Below the pieces are notes generated by a model. It saw nothing but the letters and a program-made list of their open reading frames with translations, did not search any database and was not told the DNA's origin. DNA of 64,000 bases, from positions 14,694,001 to 14,758,000 of the forward strand of contig CP053148.1 of NCBI GenBank assembly GCA_014607495.2, in the 5' to 3' direction. Positions 12,251 to 24,800 of the stretch are shown here, in pieces; within the stretch, counting starts at the first letter, position 1; each line of letters begins with the position of its first letter. The stretch comes from Carposina sasakii (lineage: Eukaryota > Arthropoda > Insecta > Lepidoptera > Carposinidae). A program made the position numbers and the translations under genes.

Positions 12251-12685
12251 AACTGTATTTTTTACTGTTTCATTTATTGTATTTAGTCAGTTATCCGTCA
12301 ACTTTTTTGTTGAAACATAGGTATCTCTGAGAGCTCCTTAGCGTAAAAGAAAAAAAAATGCATTTGCTTGATTTCGTAAGACAATTTAGTTTTTTCCTGT
12401 ACCTATAGACTAATCGCGGGCTTGTTGTGGTAAATACGAGTAGATATCACATGCTTGAGGCCAGAGAGCTTAGTGTGAGTTTTGAATTCGAACTCGGTTG
12501 CTTTAACGTTTACTGTAACCAATCACTTAGTACAGGACGTACAACGTGATTTGACTTGATTTGATTGCATAATACATAGTTTTAAGTGAAAACACACACT
12601 AAACCAAAAATTGACTTAATAGCTTCATAGAGAACGTAGTAGTTCCGAATGGTTGACTTTTTAAGGTTGGTATTAAGGTACTTAC

Positions 12686-12827
12686 TCAACGCAGCGTTGA
12701 GCATTCAATCCACCGATGGCTGTTTTACTTAAGTGGATTCCTTGGTTCATGCCCATCAGTTCCACTTGGGAGATGCAGCCGACGTAGCCAGGGTACCTGT
12801 GCACGTTCAGCTCATCGGGAATGCCAC
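12686..12827 (-). CDS. trol: Perlecan exon 45: LamG3 C-terminus, last exon seen
   Basis: Encodes [20 protein letters not shown] (LamG 'GGiP' and 'GyvGCi'), then GGLNAQRCV, whose Cys closes the domain. Its border is ambiguous. GTTGA is followed by a perfect donor GTAAGT, but reading on gives GTT GAG TAA, so the protein may simply end in Val-Glu two residues after the last Cys. No further exon was recognised to the left. Acceptor CTAG. Confidence 0.92.
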
Positions 12828-15800
12828 CTAGAAGCAAACACGTTTAAGAAATCGGATACTTCGGGCTAATCGGGTAATATTAAGAATTTGTGACGGAGAC
12901 TTACTAATATGCAGGATGTAAAAAGACAACAATGTTTTTTTAATATCTCGTATTTTTGTAAGGTTACGATTATTTTCTTCTATGGAACCAACTCTGGGAC
13001 ACGACAAAAAATCATTTTATTGCAAGCAATGTATTCGTTTGATGCGCAAAGTACAAATGTACCTACAAAACTAAGAATATAACATTTTGACATGGTATCT
13101 TTGTAAAAAATGTTTATTAACCGATTTCAGATGGATTTATGTAAAAAAAATGATAATATTAATGTAACTTTAGACCTCAATATCTTGGAAATCCGTGGTT
13201 TCCCAGGAGTGCTTCCATAGAAAAAAATGATCGTGATGTTACAAAGAATACGACGTATTAAAAGATCAAAGTTATCTTTTTACACTCAGTATATAATAGT
13301 ATGCAAAAATAACAAGTTATACCCATTCATATACTCATGGCTGCGTTCCCAATATGGGATAGTCAGAACTACAGGATCGCTAAGAGGATCTTACAGACAC
13401 GTTTAGCTTAACGAGGGTAGATGTAAAAACAGTGACAAGTTGCTAAATCATCACCTGAGAAAATGCCTTCAGTTGCCTTGAGTTTCATAGTCGACTTTTA
13501 CGACATGCATAGAAAAAGATGCAGTTGATGTATTCTAACTTCAACATAGGACATCGGCTATATCTACATACGCAATGATATTGTGTATGGTGTGAATCAG
13601 ACATACTACATGCGTTGGACGTCTACATTAATTATTTCAACTCCGTTTTCTATTTGCTTCATTTAGTAACCATTACCAGAATTTGGTAGGGTCTACAAAT
13701 ATTTTCGTACTATATGAGACAACTTTACATACAGGGTGTGAGTGACAACCAGGCAAACAACGCGCATACACTATCGTGAATGTGGATCTGCCTCCACTCG
13801 AACAATCAGAATTGCCTTTATGATACTTTTTAATATTAGATAATAAGGTGTATTTATAGCAAAATTCTAATATTTTTATTAAACTTACCTATATAGATGT
13901 CTGAGTTTGCATGCATCACACTAGCGAAGCCCACTGATTCGCCCGACTTGAAGATTCCGTCAACCGACAAGGACACTTGGTTTCCTCGCGTCAGCTTAGC
14001 TATGATCTGTGTCAAATAAAAAAAATACACTTACTGCACTTATGTGATGATTTTATTAGAACTACAATACATATTCAAACACTTCGGTTTATTTATTTAT
14101 AACATTAGGTAGGTAAGTAATAAATGGATCTAAATCTAAAGTACACCAACATCACATGTATTAAAAGGAAAAATAATTCATTACTAATGTAATGTACCTT
14201 CCGCGATTCGAACACATTACCTATGGCGCGATGGCGTCGCAAACAGAGCCACTACCAACCAATCGGCCGTGGTAATTTAAAGCCCTGATAGTTTCCTAGG
14301 CTGTCTTATAGCGGCGGTCTCATGGTCGCTACATTATGGCATCGCTATTCTAGGTAACCATAGCATTACTGATACCTCGGCGATGTATTTTGCTTAAAAT
14401 TATGTTCCTTTCTTTTGTACGAGATATGTTTTAGTAGTTTTTACCTATACATGGCTGAGCTCCCATAAAGTTTAGAAAAAGAAGAAAACCCTTTTATACT
14501 TCTATTATATAAGTAACATTACAAAAGGAATTTTTAATAAAGGAGTTTTTTGGGAACATAAAGATGTTGGGTGTTTGTTATTTTTTTCACACAAAAACTA
14601 CCGAACGGATTTCAATAATCTACGTAGGTATGATCCCTAAGTGGGAGAGGCGTCCGATTAAGCGCCCGATATAAAAATATTGTAAGTTTAATCTTATTCA
14701 AAAAACTATTGTTGTATTTTGGGATTATATCGTTGAAAGGACACGCTTAAGCGACAAAGAGATAGCAACAAACGATGCTATGTATCTTAAAAGTACTCCA
14801 CAAAGGGGTAATTCTATTCGTTTACATCGTTTAAGAATATGATGTCTTTGTATGCGTAAAGGTATTATATTCTCTATCATGTTGTTGCAAGTATATCGTA
14901 GCTGAAGATTAAGTATATAAAGTGGATCAAGCAGGTATTTTTTGTACACGTGTTATTATCGATAAATGAAATTGTGGAGTGTAGGTACCTACCATTTACA
15001 TGATAGTTAGTATATTAAGGCTTAAAATAAGCTGACCGGTGACGGTGGTGAGACTACATAAGTGTATGAGTATTTGCACACTTATGCCTAATCACTTTGG
15101 GGTCATGGGCTTTACACATGTAAGTAACGTCTATATAAAACATACCGCGTGTCGGTGGCCGTCAGCTACAATGACATCATCAGCTGTAAGAGTCGCCTTG
15201 CCGCTTCCGAGGTTCCACTCTATCAGGACTTTTCCATCTTCGACTGAAACAAAATTGACATTTTGTATAATCATCGAAAGATCTCGGCTGCCTGTTTTTA
15301 CAGGAAAATCCTTTTATAATAACATATAGGGAATGCTTAAATATATAGTTCGAAATATCATCTATCCAATTTAACTATGGGAGCACATTTTATTATAATT
15401 ATTACCCGAATTAATAAAACGTTCAAAACCAGTAGCGGCGGTATTTTGATCATTTTTGCTTTAAGAAGTTTTTGTAGGGCATTGTACCTATATAATTATA
15501 TAAATAGATTTAAGCACTTCAATCTTTTATTTTTTATTTTCATATAGAAATATAGCATAAAAGATAAAAATTTAAGAGTGAATACTCGTAACTGAGATTC
15601 CAAACAAAAACAAGCCACTTGCCGAACGTCCTCGCGAATCAACAAACGTTGCCTAACAAATTATACTATTGTTAGTAAGTAGGGGAGACCGAGGAGAGTT
15701 GTGACAATTTTTACTTAAACTAACATATCTCAATAAATAAAGACGCCACGATCGTGAACTCTAATGTAATTGCATCTAATAAGGGCCGGGTTTTTGGCAA

Positions 15801-18800
15801 TCGCTATAAATCAATTTTGGGAAGTGTGAAAATTTGTAAGACATAATGATCAAATAAACTGTTTATATTTGTATACAAAATTTTACACAAAAACAAAATA
15901 GGATTGACAGTTATTTATAAAAAAAGTTTTCGAAAAACCTGTTTCTGAACCTTATTGGGCACCAGGGTTACAAACAAGGACGGTTAGTACCAGAAAACTT
16001 ACGTCTTTAGAAAGCAACGGCTTAGTCTTGTTTAATTATTGTGAAACTATGAATTTGAAAGTAGTTTTCAAATTCATAGTTTCACAATAATTAAACAATT
16101 ATTCTTATAAATTTGTAGCGTGACCCTTATAAAGTCTTACGAAATGCATATACATTATAACTTATATGTTTCCTGGCTATAAATTAAACAAATTATTGTT
16201 TTACGCAAATTTTTATTAATTCTTTTAAAGAATTACACAAAATGTTAGAAATCAGTTATTTTTTCCGTTTTTATAATTGGACCATTTTAGGTATTACCAT
16301 TATTTCATCGTTATCTGGACCTTATTAAGACTCCGTCCGCGTGGACTATGAAATAAAAAATATCGAAATTATTCGGAATAAAAACATTTTCTCGGGATAA
16401 ACATCCGTAACATTTTTATTATATGTATAGATAGATTTAAAATTAACAAACATGACAACCACTGCTACTATGGATTCGCGTAAATAAAATCTTACAAAAC
16501 AGTAACTACATAAAAGCGAAAGGGTAAATATGTTCGAAACCCACTAGGCTACTGTTTTATTTTCTAGTTGTTGAATTCCAAGAAAGGAAAGGTGTGTAAT
16601 ATAAGATACCTAATAAGTACAACTTAACAAAATTCAAATAAAAAACAAATATTTTTTGTAATTTAGCCCGTCAATCTACGGTCTCAGAGTATTTCACGCT
16701 ACTATTTTGTAAACATTGCACGATTGGGTTCTGTTTATGAAAAGTTGCAAAATTTGAAACAAAAAAATACTTATGGAGTCACTTCGGACGCATCCGAGCT
16801 TACACATAGAACCACTGATAAAATGACCGGCGCGAAAAACCGCGACCGGCGGTCACTACTAACCGAACTTGTAGGTACATCTCAACTATTCCCCTTAAAA
16901 TTGGTCAGAAGTGGCACCATGTGGTTCTATCGGGCCTTGGTGCTCTGCCTACCCGGTAAGGGATAAAGGCGTGATTATATTTATGTATGTAAGTAAAAAC
17001 TAGTGGACGTCCTCGACTCCGTCCGCGTGGATTGCATAAAAACAAAATAAGAGTCGTAATTATCCGGGATAAAAATATTTTCCCGAGATAAAAAATAGCC
17101 TACGTACATTACTATCTGTGTACCAAATTTCATTAAAATTGGTTCGATAGTTTTGATGTAAAAGCGAGGCAGACATACAAAGTTATATACTTTAGCATTT
17201 ATAATTTATCAGTCCTCCCGTCTCCTCTTAACTTCTTCACGCCTTTGTATGCATTTCTTTTGTAAATTTCTCTGTATTTACTGTAGTGTTTTATGTACAA
17301 CTAGTGACCCGCCCTCGCTTCACTTCGGTACATATCAGTACATTAGCTACAACTTCATATGTAGGTAAAAATTTGGAACTCCCGTTGGTCCCCTTCCCGT
17401 GGGAATTTCTGGAAATCCGTTCTTAAAGCTTCCTCGTAGTCCCTAATCCGATTTTAGCTTCGTAAAAATTGCGGTTTTCGTAAAAATTTTAAATTCCCGT
17501 AAGTCACCTTCCCGTGGAAATTTCGGGAAATCCATTCTTAGTGCTCCCTCGCAGTCCCTAATGAACGTAAAGGTCTGATTTCAAATTCATATGCATCGCG
17601 GTTTTCGAAAAAAAAAAAATTCCCATCTGTCCCCTTCCCGTGGGAATTTCGGGAAATCCGTTCCTAGAGCTTCCTCGGGGTCCCCAATGAATATATATGC
17701 CCAATTTCAGATTCATATGTGTAGCCGTTTTCATAAAAAAAATTCCCGTTGTTCCCCTTCCCGTGGGAATTTCGGGAAATCCGTTCTTATTGCTTCCTCG
17801 CAGTTTCTAATTAACATATATACCTATTTCAGCTTCAAATGTATAGCGGTTTTCGTAAAAATTATGAATTCCCGTTTGTCCCGTTCCCGTGGGAATTTCG
17901 GTAAATAAGTACTCAGTGCTTCCTTACTCTCCCTACCGAATATACCTGTCACATTTCACCATTATGTGTTAAGTGGTTTGCGTAAAAATTGGGAATTCCC
18001 GTTTGTCACGTTCCCGTGGGAATTTCGGGAAATCCATTCTTAGCGCTTCCTCGCACTCCCTAACGAATAGACATGCCCGATTTCTGCTTTATATTTATAG
18101 CGGAATTACTGGAAATCTGTTCTTTGTGCTCCCTAGCAGTCCCTATTCGGGAAAAATGTATCAGTTCTTTCTTACATTCCCTACCGAATATACCTGTCAT
18201 ATTTCATCTCTATATGTCATGTGGTTTTCGTAAAAATTTGAAATTCCTGTTTGTACCATTCCCATGAGAATTTCGGGAAACCCGTTCTTAATGGTCTTTT
18301 ACATCCTCTAAGAAACATACACACCAAATTTCATCTGTGTACGTCAAACGGTTTATTTTTTATACTTATTTAATAAACTTTTATTCTGGTACAGTGGAAA
18401 TTTCGGTAAAATTTGGAATTCCTGTCTGCCCCGTTCCCATAGGAATTTTGGGAAATTCATACTTAGTACTCTCTTATCCCTCCTAACGAACAAAACACCA
18501 AAAGGGAGTAGGTGTAATTTACTTGTGAAATTTAAAATTTATTTGTATACATGTGTCTGTTTCTTCGTGGGGTCATGTAGGTATGTTGTTCTCGCAATTC
18601 TTTTTGATTTTGACTAATTTTATACTCGTTTTTGAGGATTTTCCCGACGTTTGCATTCATCATCGTTATCATCCATCATAAATTCAAAAACCATCAGTAC
18701 TAAAAACAATGGCTGTATGGATGCTGTATTCCTCATGCTCATTCTTCGGGATAAACCAAACAAAAAAAAAAACAAATTTCATCTGTCATGTTGTGTCATG

Positions 18801-21800
18801 TCATCTGTACGTCAGGTTTCGGCGGGAAAAGCTGGAAGGGTGCAGGTGTAATTTTCTTGTGAAAATGAAAAATTATTTGTAAATGGCTTGCATGTGTCCT
18901 TAAGGTGATGTTTTCTGGTAGATAAGTTATATTTTGATTACTTGTGGTGTGAATCTAGTGCGTGTGCATGGTTTTATACGCAGGTAAGCCGAGTAAAACT
19001 TTAGCCGGATTACGATCTCTTCATGGGCGCATGTAAGTTGTTTCTGCAATAGTTTTTCATTTTGACTAACTTTACACTTGTTCTTGAGGATTTTCCCGAC
19101 GTTTCCATTCATCATCATTGTCATTCATCATAAATTCAGAATACATTTTACTAAACAATGATTAGGCTGTATGGGCTTAGTTCCCCTTGCCTTTTCTTTG
19201 GGATAAACTAAAAAAAAAAAAAAAAATCATCTGTACGTCACAGAATAATAAATTCCCAAAACCCGTGATCACGCACACTTTTGAAGCAACTTTTTAGTAT
19301 GTAAATTTTTTACCACCTATTGTACCGTATCTAAAAAACTGATAATATTTATCGATTTGGCAATAATCGGCGGGTAAGATGAGTGGAAGATGCGGGATTT
19401 TTGACTCGTTTTTGCTTCACTACGCAGAATACATCTGTCCTTGATGACTCCTTCTGGGGACTTGTTATTCTATGGCGTATGTCAAACTTCTAACGAAGAA
19501 AGAATTTTTGAAATCGGTCCAGTAGTTTCGGAGCCTATTCGCTGCAAAAAAACAAACATACAAACAAACAATCAAAGTTTACCTCTTTATAATATTAGTA
19601 TAGATATAGATAGTATAGATAAGTCACTAAAAACTTGTTATATGTGAGTTAAGCTAAATAGTAGGAGTTGTGCCCCATACAAAAGGGACCTGAATTTTAC
19701 AGAATTTTAAAGAATTTTGAGGTAAAATTCTGTAATTTTTACCATGAACAGAATGTACTAAGACAATTATTTTCAGATATGGAGGGAAGTCAGATTCGTC
19801 CCCTGAGCGCCAGGGGAGGGGTGGAAGGGGAAAAATAGGTACCTTGGTAATAATTTTTTTCTCACTAGACCATGCTGTTAGGGTGTGTTTGGTATCGTTG
19901 TGGGGTAAACGGGGTAATGTGAATTCATTTTTTATCCGTTTAAAGTACCTTTTCATACAAAATTGAAGGTATTTTTGCAAAAATCTAAAAAAATATGTAA
20001 AAAAAATTGCACATTTTTCAATTTAAATCAATATAATCTTCCAAAAACTAAATAAAATGGCAGTAATAAAATACTATATTAAAGTAAATTTAACGTTGTT
20101 TTTTAAAATATGCACTTTTTGTATATTTTTCATACAAAATCTATTAGCAAAAAATCTTTTCTGGGTTGTACTATGACACCGTACCAAAGGTGGCTACAGT
20201 AAAACGAAATCGGAAAATGTGCTGTAAAGGTAAGAAAATGATGTTTATTATTTGTTTAGTGTTTATAATGTTGCTGTTTATTTATTTCATAATGTTAATA
20301 TAGTTTTTAGGGTCCCTTAGTTAACAAGAACCAGTGACTTTCCTTATAGGTTCGTCATATTCGTGGCTTAAATCAGAGATTCTTGGCTCTAACTAGATGA
20401 TTGTATAGGTAAAAACGTTACCTTCCGAAATTAATTTCACGAAATTGTAAAATCTAGGGATCTTAGTTTGTTTTAATCTAAGGCTCAAGTTTCTGTAGTT
20501 AAAAAAGGACCCTTAGCCGCGTGGTGCCGGCAGAGCAGTTTGTACCACCCCACCTGCCCGTGGGTATCGTACGAGGCGGTTAAGGGCTTCCGGGAGATGG
20601 GCAGCAGCGTCTCCCGTGTAGACAACGTAGTATTCTTATCATAAATAGCTGCGACAGCAAAGAACAAATAGGACTAATATTAAATGAGTCAGAATCGACA
20701 ATATTTGCTTACTATTTGTGTTTAAATTAAACCGTTAGTGAAGCGGAATGAGGCAACTACCAGCTTCATATGTCGAGCGTTACCAAGTTGATGCAGCTAC
20801 ATAATACATATAAGAGTGTACCTACTGGCAATGTAAATAAGATTATAAAATTATTAATAAAGAAATGGAAAAAATTCCTCACCCGGGTGGGAATCGAACC
20901 CACGACCTCTGCATTCCGTGCCAGCGCTCTTACCACTGAGCCACCGGGTCAATTAAATAAGATTACCTAAAATGTTACTACCTAAAATATATTAAAATCA
21001 TAAAACGACCTCTTACCGATCTTACAAACTCAGAATATGAGTAATTTGTTACAACATACACACATAGATGCAAACAAATAAACCGGTAGGCGCAAACATT
21101 GATATGATGAATATCGATGTTAGTTTTCGAGTCATGTATGTTTGGGAAATGGGGTAACCTGAACTGCAGGCTCTTTAAGGATCCCAGTCACTTTTAGCAT
21201 AGCAGGCACAGATGTTAATGATGAGTGATAACAGTTACTAGCTTATTGCCTGAGAGAATGCCCGAGTTCTTTAGTCGATTCTTGCGACGACATGCACGGA
21301 GGGAGGTGCAGCTGATGTATACTAGTGAAGCACCGCATCAGCATAAGAAGATAAAATAAATAAATATCGAATTAGGTAGTAATAGCGACGTATAATATAA
21401 TAGTTATAGGTCTATAACTATTATAGGTCTCTGATTCAAACTAAAAATATAGCAAACATATTACCTATTAGTGAAGATCTTATTATATAACAATGAAAAC
21501 AATTTATTTTCTTTTGAATTACTTTTTAATAATGCAGAGTGCGTGACAGCACTAAATCAGCTAAATGTCCTGCTAAACATGTCGTAAGAGTCGATTAAGA
21601 AACCATGCGTTCTCTCAGGTGATTTAGCAACACGGCTTGTACGAGTATATGGTAGCTAGAAACTAATCACTGATCTTTTACATGTGGTTCAACTATGATA
21701 AACATGTTTATAGGATCTGTTTCACGGTACTTTATGTATATACTTTTGTGGTAAATAAGGGTTTTTGGGAAGACTATAGAGTATTTGTATTATCCTATAT

Positions 21801-24800
21801 TTTATACTAGCATAATAGTTTAGGTCTCCATCGTGGTACTTTATGGATATACTTTTGTGGTAAAGAAGGGTTTTTTGCTAACTACAGAACCTTAAACACT
21901 ATAAAAATATAATATTATAAAAACAACAATATAATAAACACAAAACAAATAATAAACATCATCGCTTCTTACCTCTACAGCACATTTTTAATTTCGTTTT
22001 ACTATAGCCAGCTTTGGTGCAGTGTCATAGTACAACCCATTATAGATTTTGTATGAAAAGTATACAAAATGTGTATATTTAAAAAAACTACGTTAATTTG
22101 CCTTTAATATATAGGTATATTAAAGGCAATTTAAAAATTAAATTTTTATTACTGCCATTTTATTTAGTTTTTGGAAGATTATATTGATATAAATTGAAAA
22201 ATTTGCAATTTTTTAACATATTTTTTCAGATTTTTGCAAAATTATCTTAAATTTTGTATAAAAAGGTACTTTGAATGTATCAAAAATGAATTCCCAGTAT
22301 TCGTTTTACTCGAAAACGATACTAAACATACCCTAACAGCATGATCTAGTGAGAGAAAAAAATATTACCATGGAACCTATTTTGACCCCTGGCGCTCAGG
22401 GGACGAATCTGACTTCCCTTCATATCTGAAAATAATTGTCTTAGTATATTCTATTTATGGTAAAAATTACACAATTCTACCTCAAAAGGAACAAGTCGAC
22501 CACTTACAACTTCTACTAAAACTTCTATGGCTAAACTAATTTAATTTAGTTGGCGGTAGACGATTGGCTTCACAGTATTTCAAAGTAAGCAAATAAATGG
22601 GTGTACTAGTTTTTCGCCAGCGACTTCGACCGCGTAGATTTTGTACCCCTTTTACCACCTTTAAAGACCTAACTTTGTTTAATATTTAATAGTCGCTTGT
22701 TAGGTCCCCCAGGATTTTCTATGCTTTATTTGCACTTTTCTGTCGCCAATGTTGACCCTGGCTTACAGTTATAATGGCAGGAATCAGTGGTGGTGCAATC
22801 CCGGAAAAAGTGGTAAAATTTGATCGATCCAGAAACCATTAATTTAGATCCATTAGTTCGCGAGAAACGGATAAGATGTTAAAGCCCCTGTATTTAGTAG
22901 TGCCTTCTGGATCAAAAATGTGGTCAGAAGTGATTAGTACTCGGCCTGTAACTCACACTATCTGCTAAATATTAAATCTTAATTTAATTAATTGATTTCA
23001 CGCAAGCTCACACAAAACATTTTTTAACCTTTTTGTGTCACCACTAGACTTTGTCAGCGCGTTTGATATATTTTCGATTTTTTTTTACATTACCTACACT
23101 ATACCATTATACCGATGAACAACATTCGAGTGTACATACAATGGTAAGTCTTTTTGTCTGTGTCTGTCGGTCTGTCTGTTCCAGCTAATCTCTGAAACGG
23201 CTGGACGGATTTTGGCGTGACTTTCAAAAGTAATAAGAAGTAATAAGGCCCATTTTTATTACCGAAATTCTTACGGGATCAGGAAATAGCTGGAACTCAA
23301 AAGTTCACGCAGATAATGTCGCGAGCGTCCGTAAGTAAAAAATAGAAATTGTGTTCCATGCAGGAGAACTCGAAAAAAAAACGAATATCCATTTTGTTTG
23401 AGCACGAGCTCAAACACGAGCTTATATTCAGGACTCATGTTTTATTTTCAAACAACGAATGTAACAGAACAGCTCATAACCGAGATCTCACTGCGGATGG
23501 ATGTACGACGCTCATTAAAAAAAAATCAAAATCATTTATTCGACATGAAAGCATTAACAACTTGTTTGTCGATAACAATAATAATAAAATTCTTTATTGC
23601 ACAGTTAAACAGTGTACATGGGCGAACTTAATGCTATGTAGCATGGTATTTTTATATGTTACTTTCTATGTTCGCACCCCAAAATGAAATCGCTACCAAA
23701 CAAAAAAGGAGGTGAATTTAAACAACCCAAAAAATAAATCGCAAAGCTTTTGCTTTGGCAACGGTCACCACCCCAAGGTGCGATTTGTTACGGTCTGTCA
23801 GACATAAGTTGGCGATTCGGGGCTTAATAGCCACCAACGTGGAACTAATAAGAATTAAGGTTGCCTAAAGACGAAATCCAGGAGAGCTGCTAGACAGTTC
23901 TCTTTTATGGCAAAACCAACATTAAATAATAATATATCTATTAAAATATGGCCGCTAGTACGAGTATGTAGGTATTTAGGTAGGTAGAGATTGGTCGCCT
24001 TGGCCGAAATACTGTCGGGAGATCTTATATACAATAAAGAATACGAATAATTAAATGAACTTACTTCGTATTAACACGAAGTCTCCGTAGTTGGGGGCCA
24101 CGTTCCTTTCTCCCTGATACATGAGCACTCCATCGCGGGTGGTGAGGAAGGCCAGGGCGATGACGGCATCTTCCCTATCGAGGTCGTCGTAGTTTAGCAG
24201 ATGCCCAGGCAGGGTCAGGTATCCATTTCCGTTGAATGCCACGCTCTTCATGAGGTTGAGGGCTGTTGCAAAGGTTGCAAGATTAGATTCAATTAGGTTT
24301 CAAAATAAATAAGTAGTATCGTAGTATCTGTCCACGTGAAGTTATTAGGTAATGGAATAAGTAAAAGAATAATTTATCGGTTTAGTTTAGAGTGTCACAG
24401 ATCTAGAGAGATTGATACAGACTAGAGGAATAGAGACTTCCTCTATGGACCGTGACAACTGTGGGCGGAACGGTGCTGGAAATTTCTATGATGAAGTTTC
24501 TATATAAAAAAAATTACACAGCAGTTCTATAATGTTACTAGTTGTTGCCCGCGGCGCCACTCGCGTTGATGTTGCTTAATGCGTGCAAGGGGTACGAAAA
24601 TATATAGATAGTAGCCGATTCTCAGACCTACTGAATATGCATATAAAATTTCATAAAAATCGGTCAAGCCGTTTCGGAGGAGTATGGTGACTAACATTGT
24701 GACACGAGAATTTTATATACCTACTATACAGGTTGTTTTTTCGTTACTACCCTTAACGAAAGGTACGTACTCTATACCTACATCAAATAAAGTAAGTTTA

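Noticed and set aside
17591..18233. Open frames repeating an RGNFGKSV peptide
   Set aside because: Produced by the 125-bp tandem units of the Helitron-like element; a mirrored set exists in copy A.
19654..19980. 108-residue minus-strand open frame
   Set aside because: Lies within the fold-back arm; the frame is not maintained in the opposite arm copy, so coding is unlikely.
20843..20954. Possible tRNA gene
   Set aside because: The head resembles a tRNA, but multiple copies share a non-tRNA 3' tail and one has target duplications, so it is a SINE.
24051..24251. Short single-exon gene starting at an internal Met
   Set aside because: It is part of perlecan exon 42 (LamG3) read from an internal Met and running past the donor.
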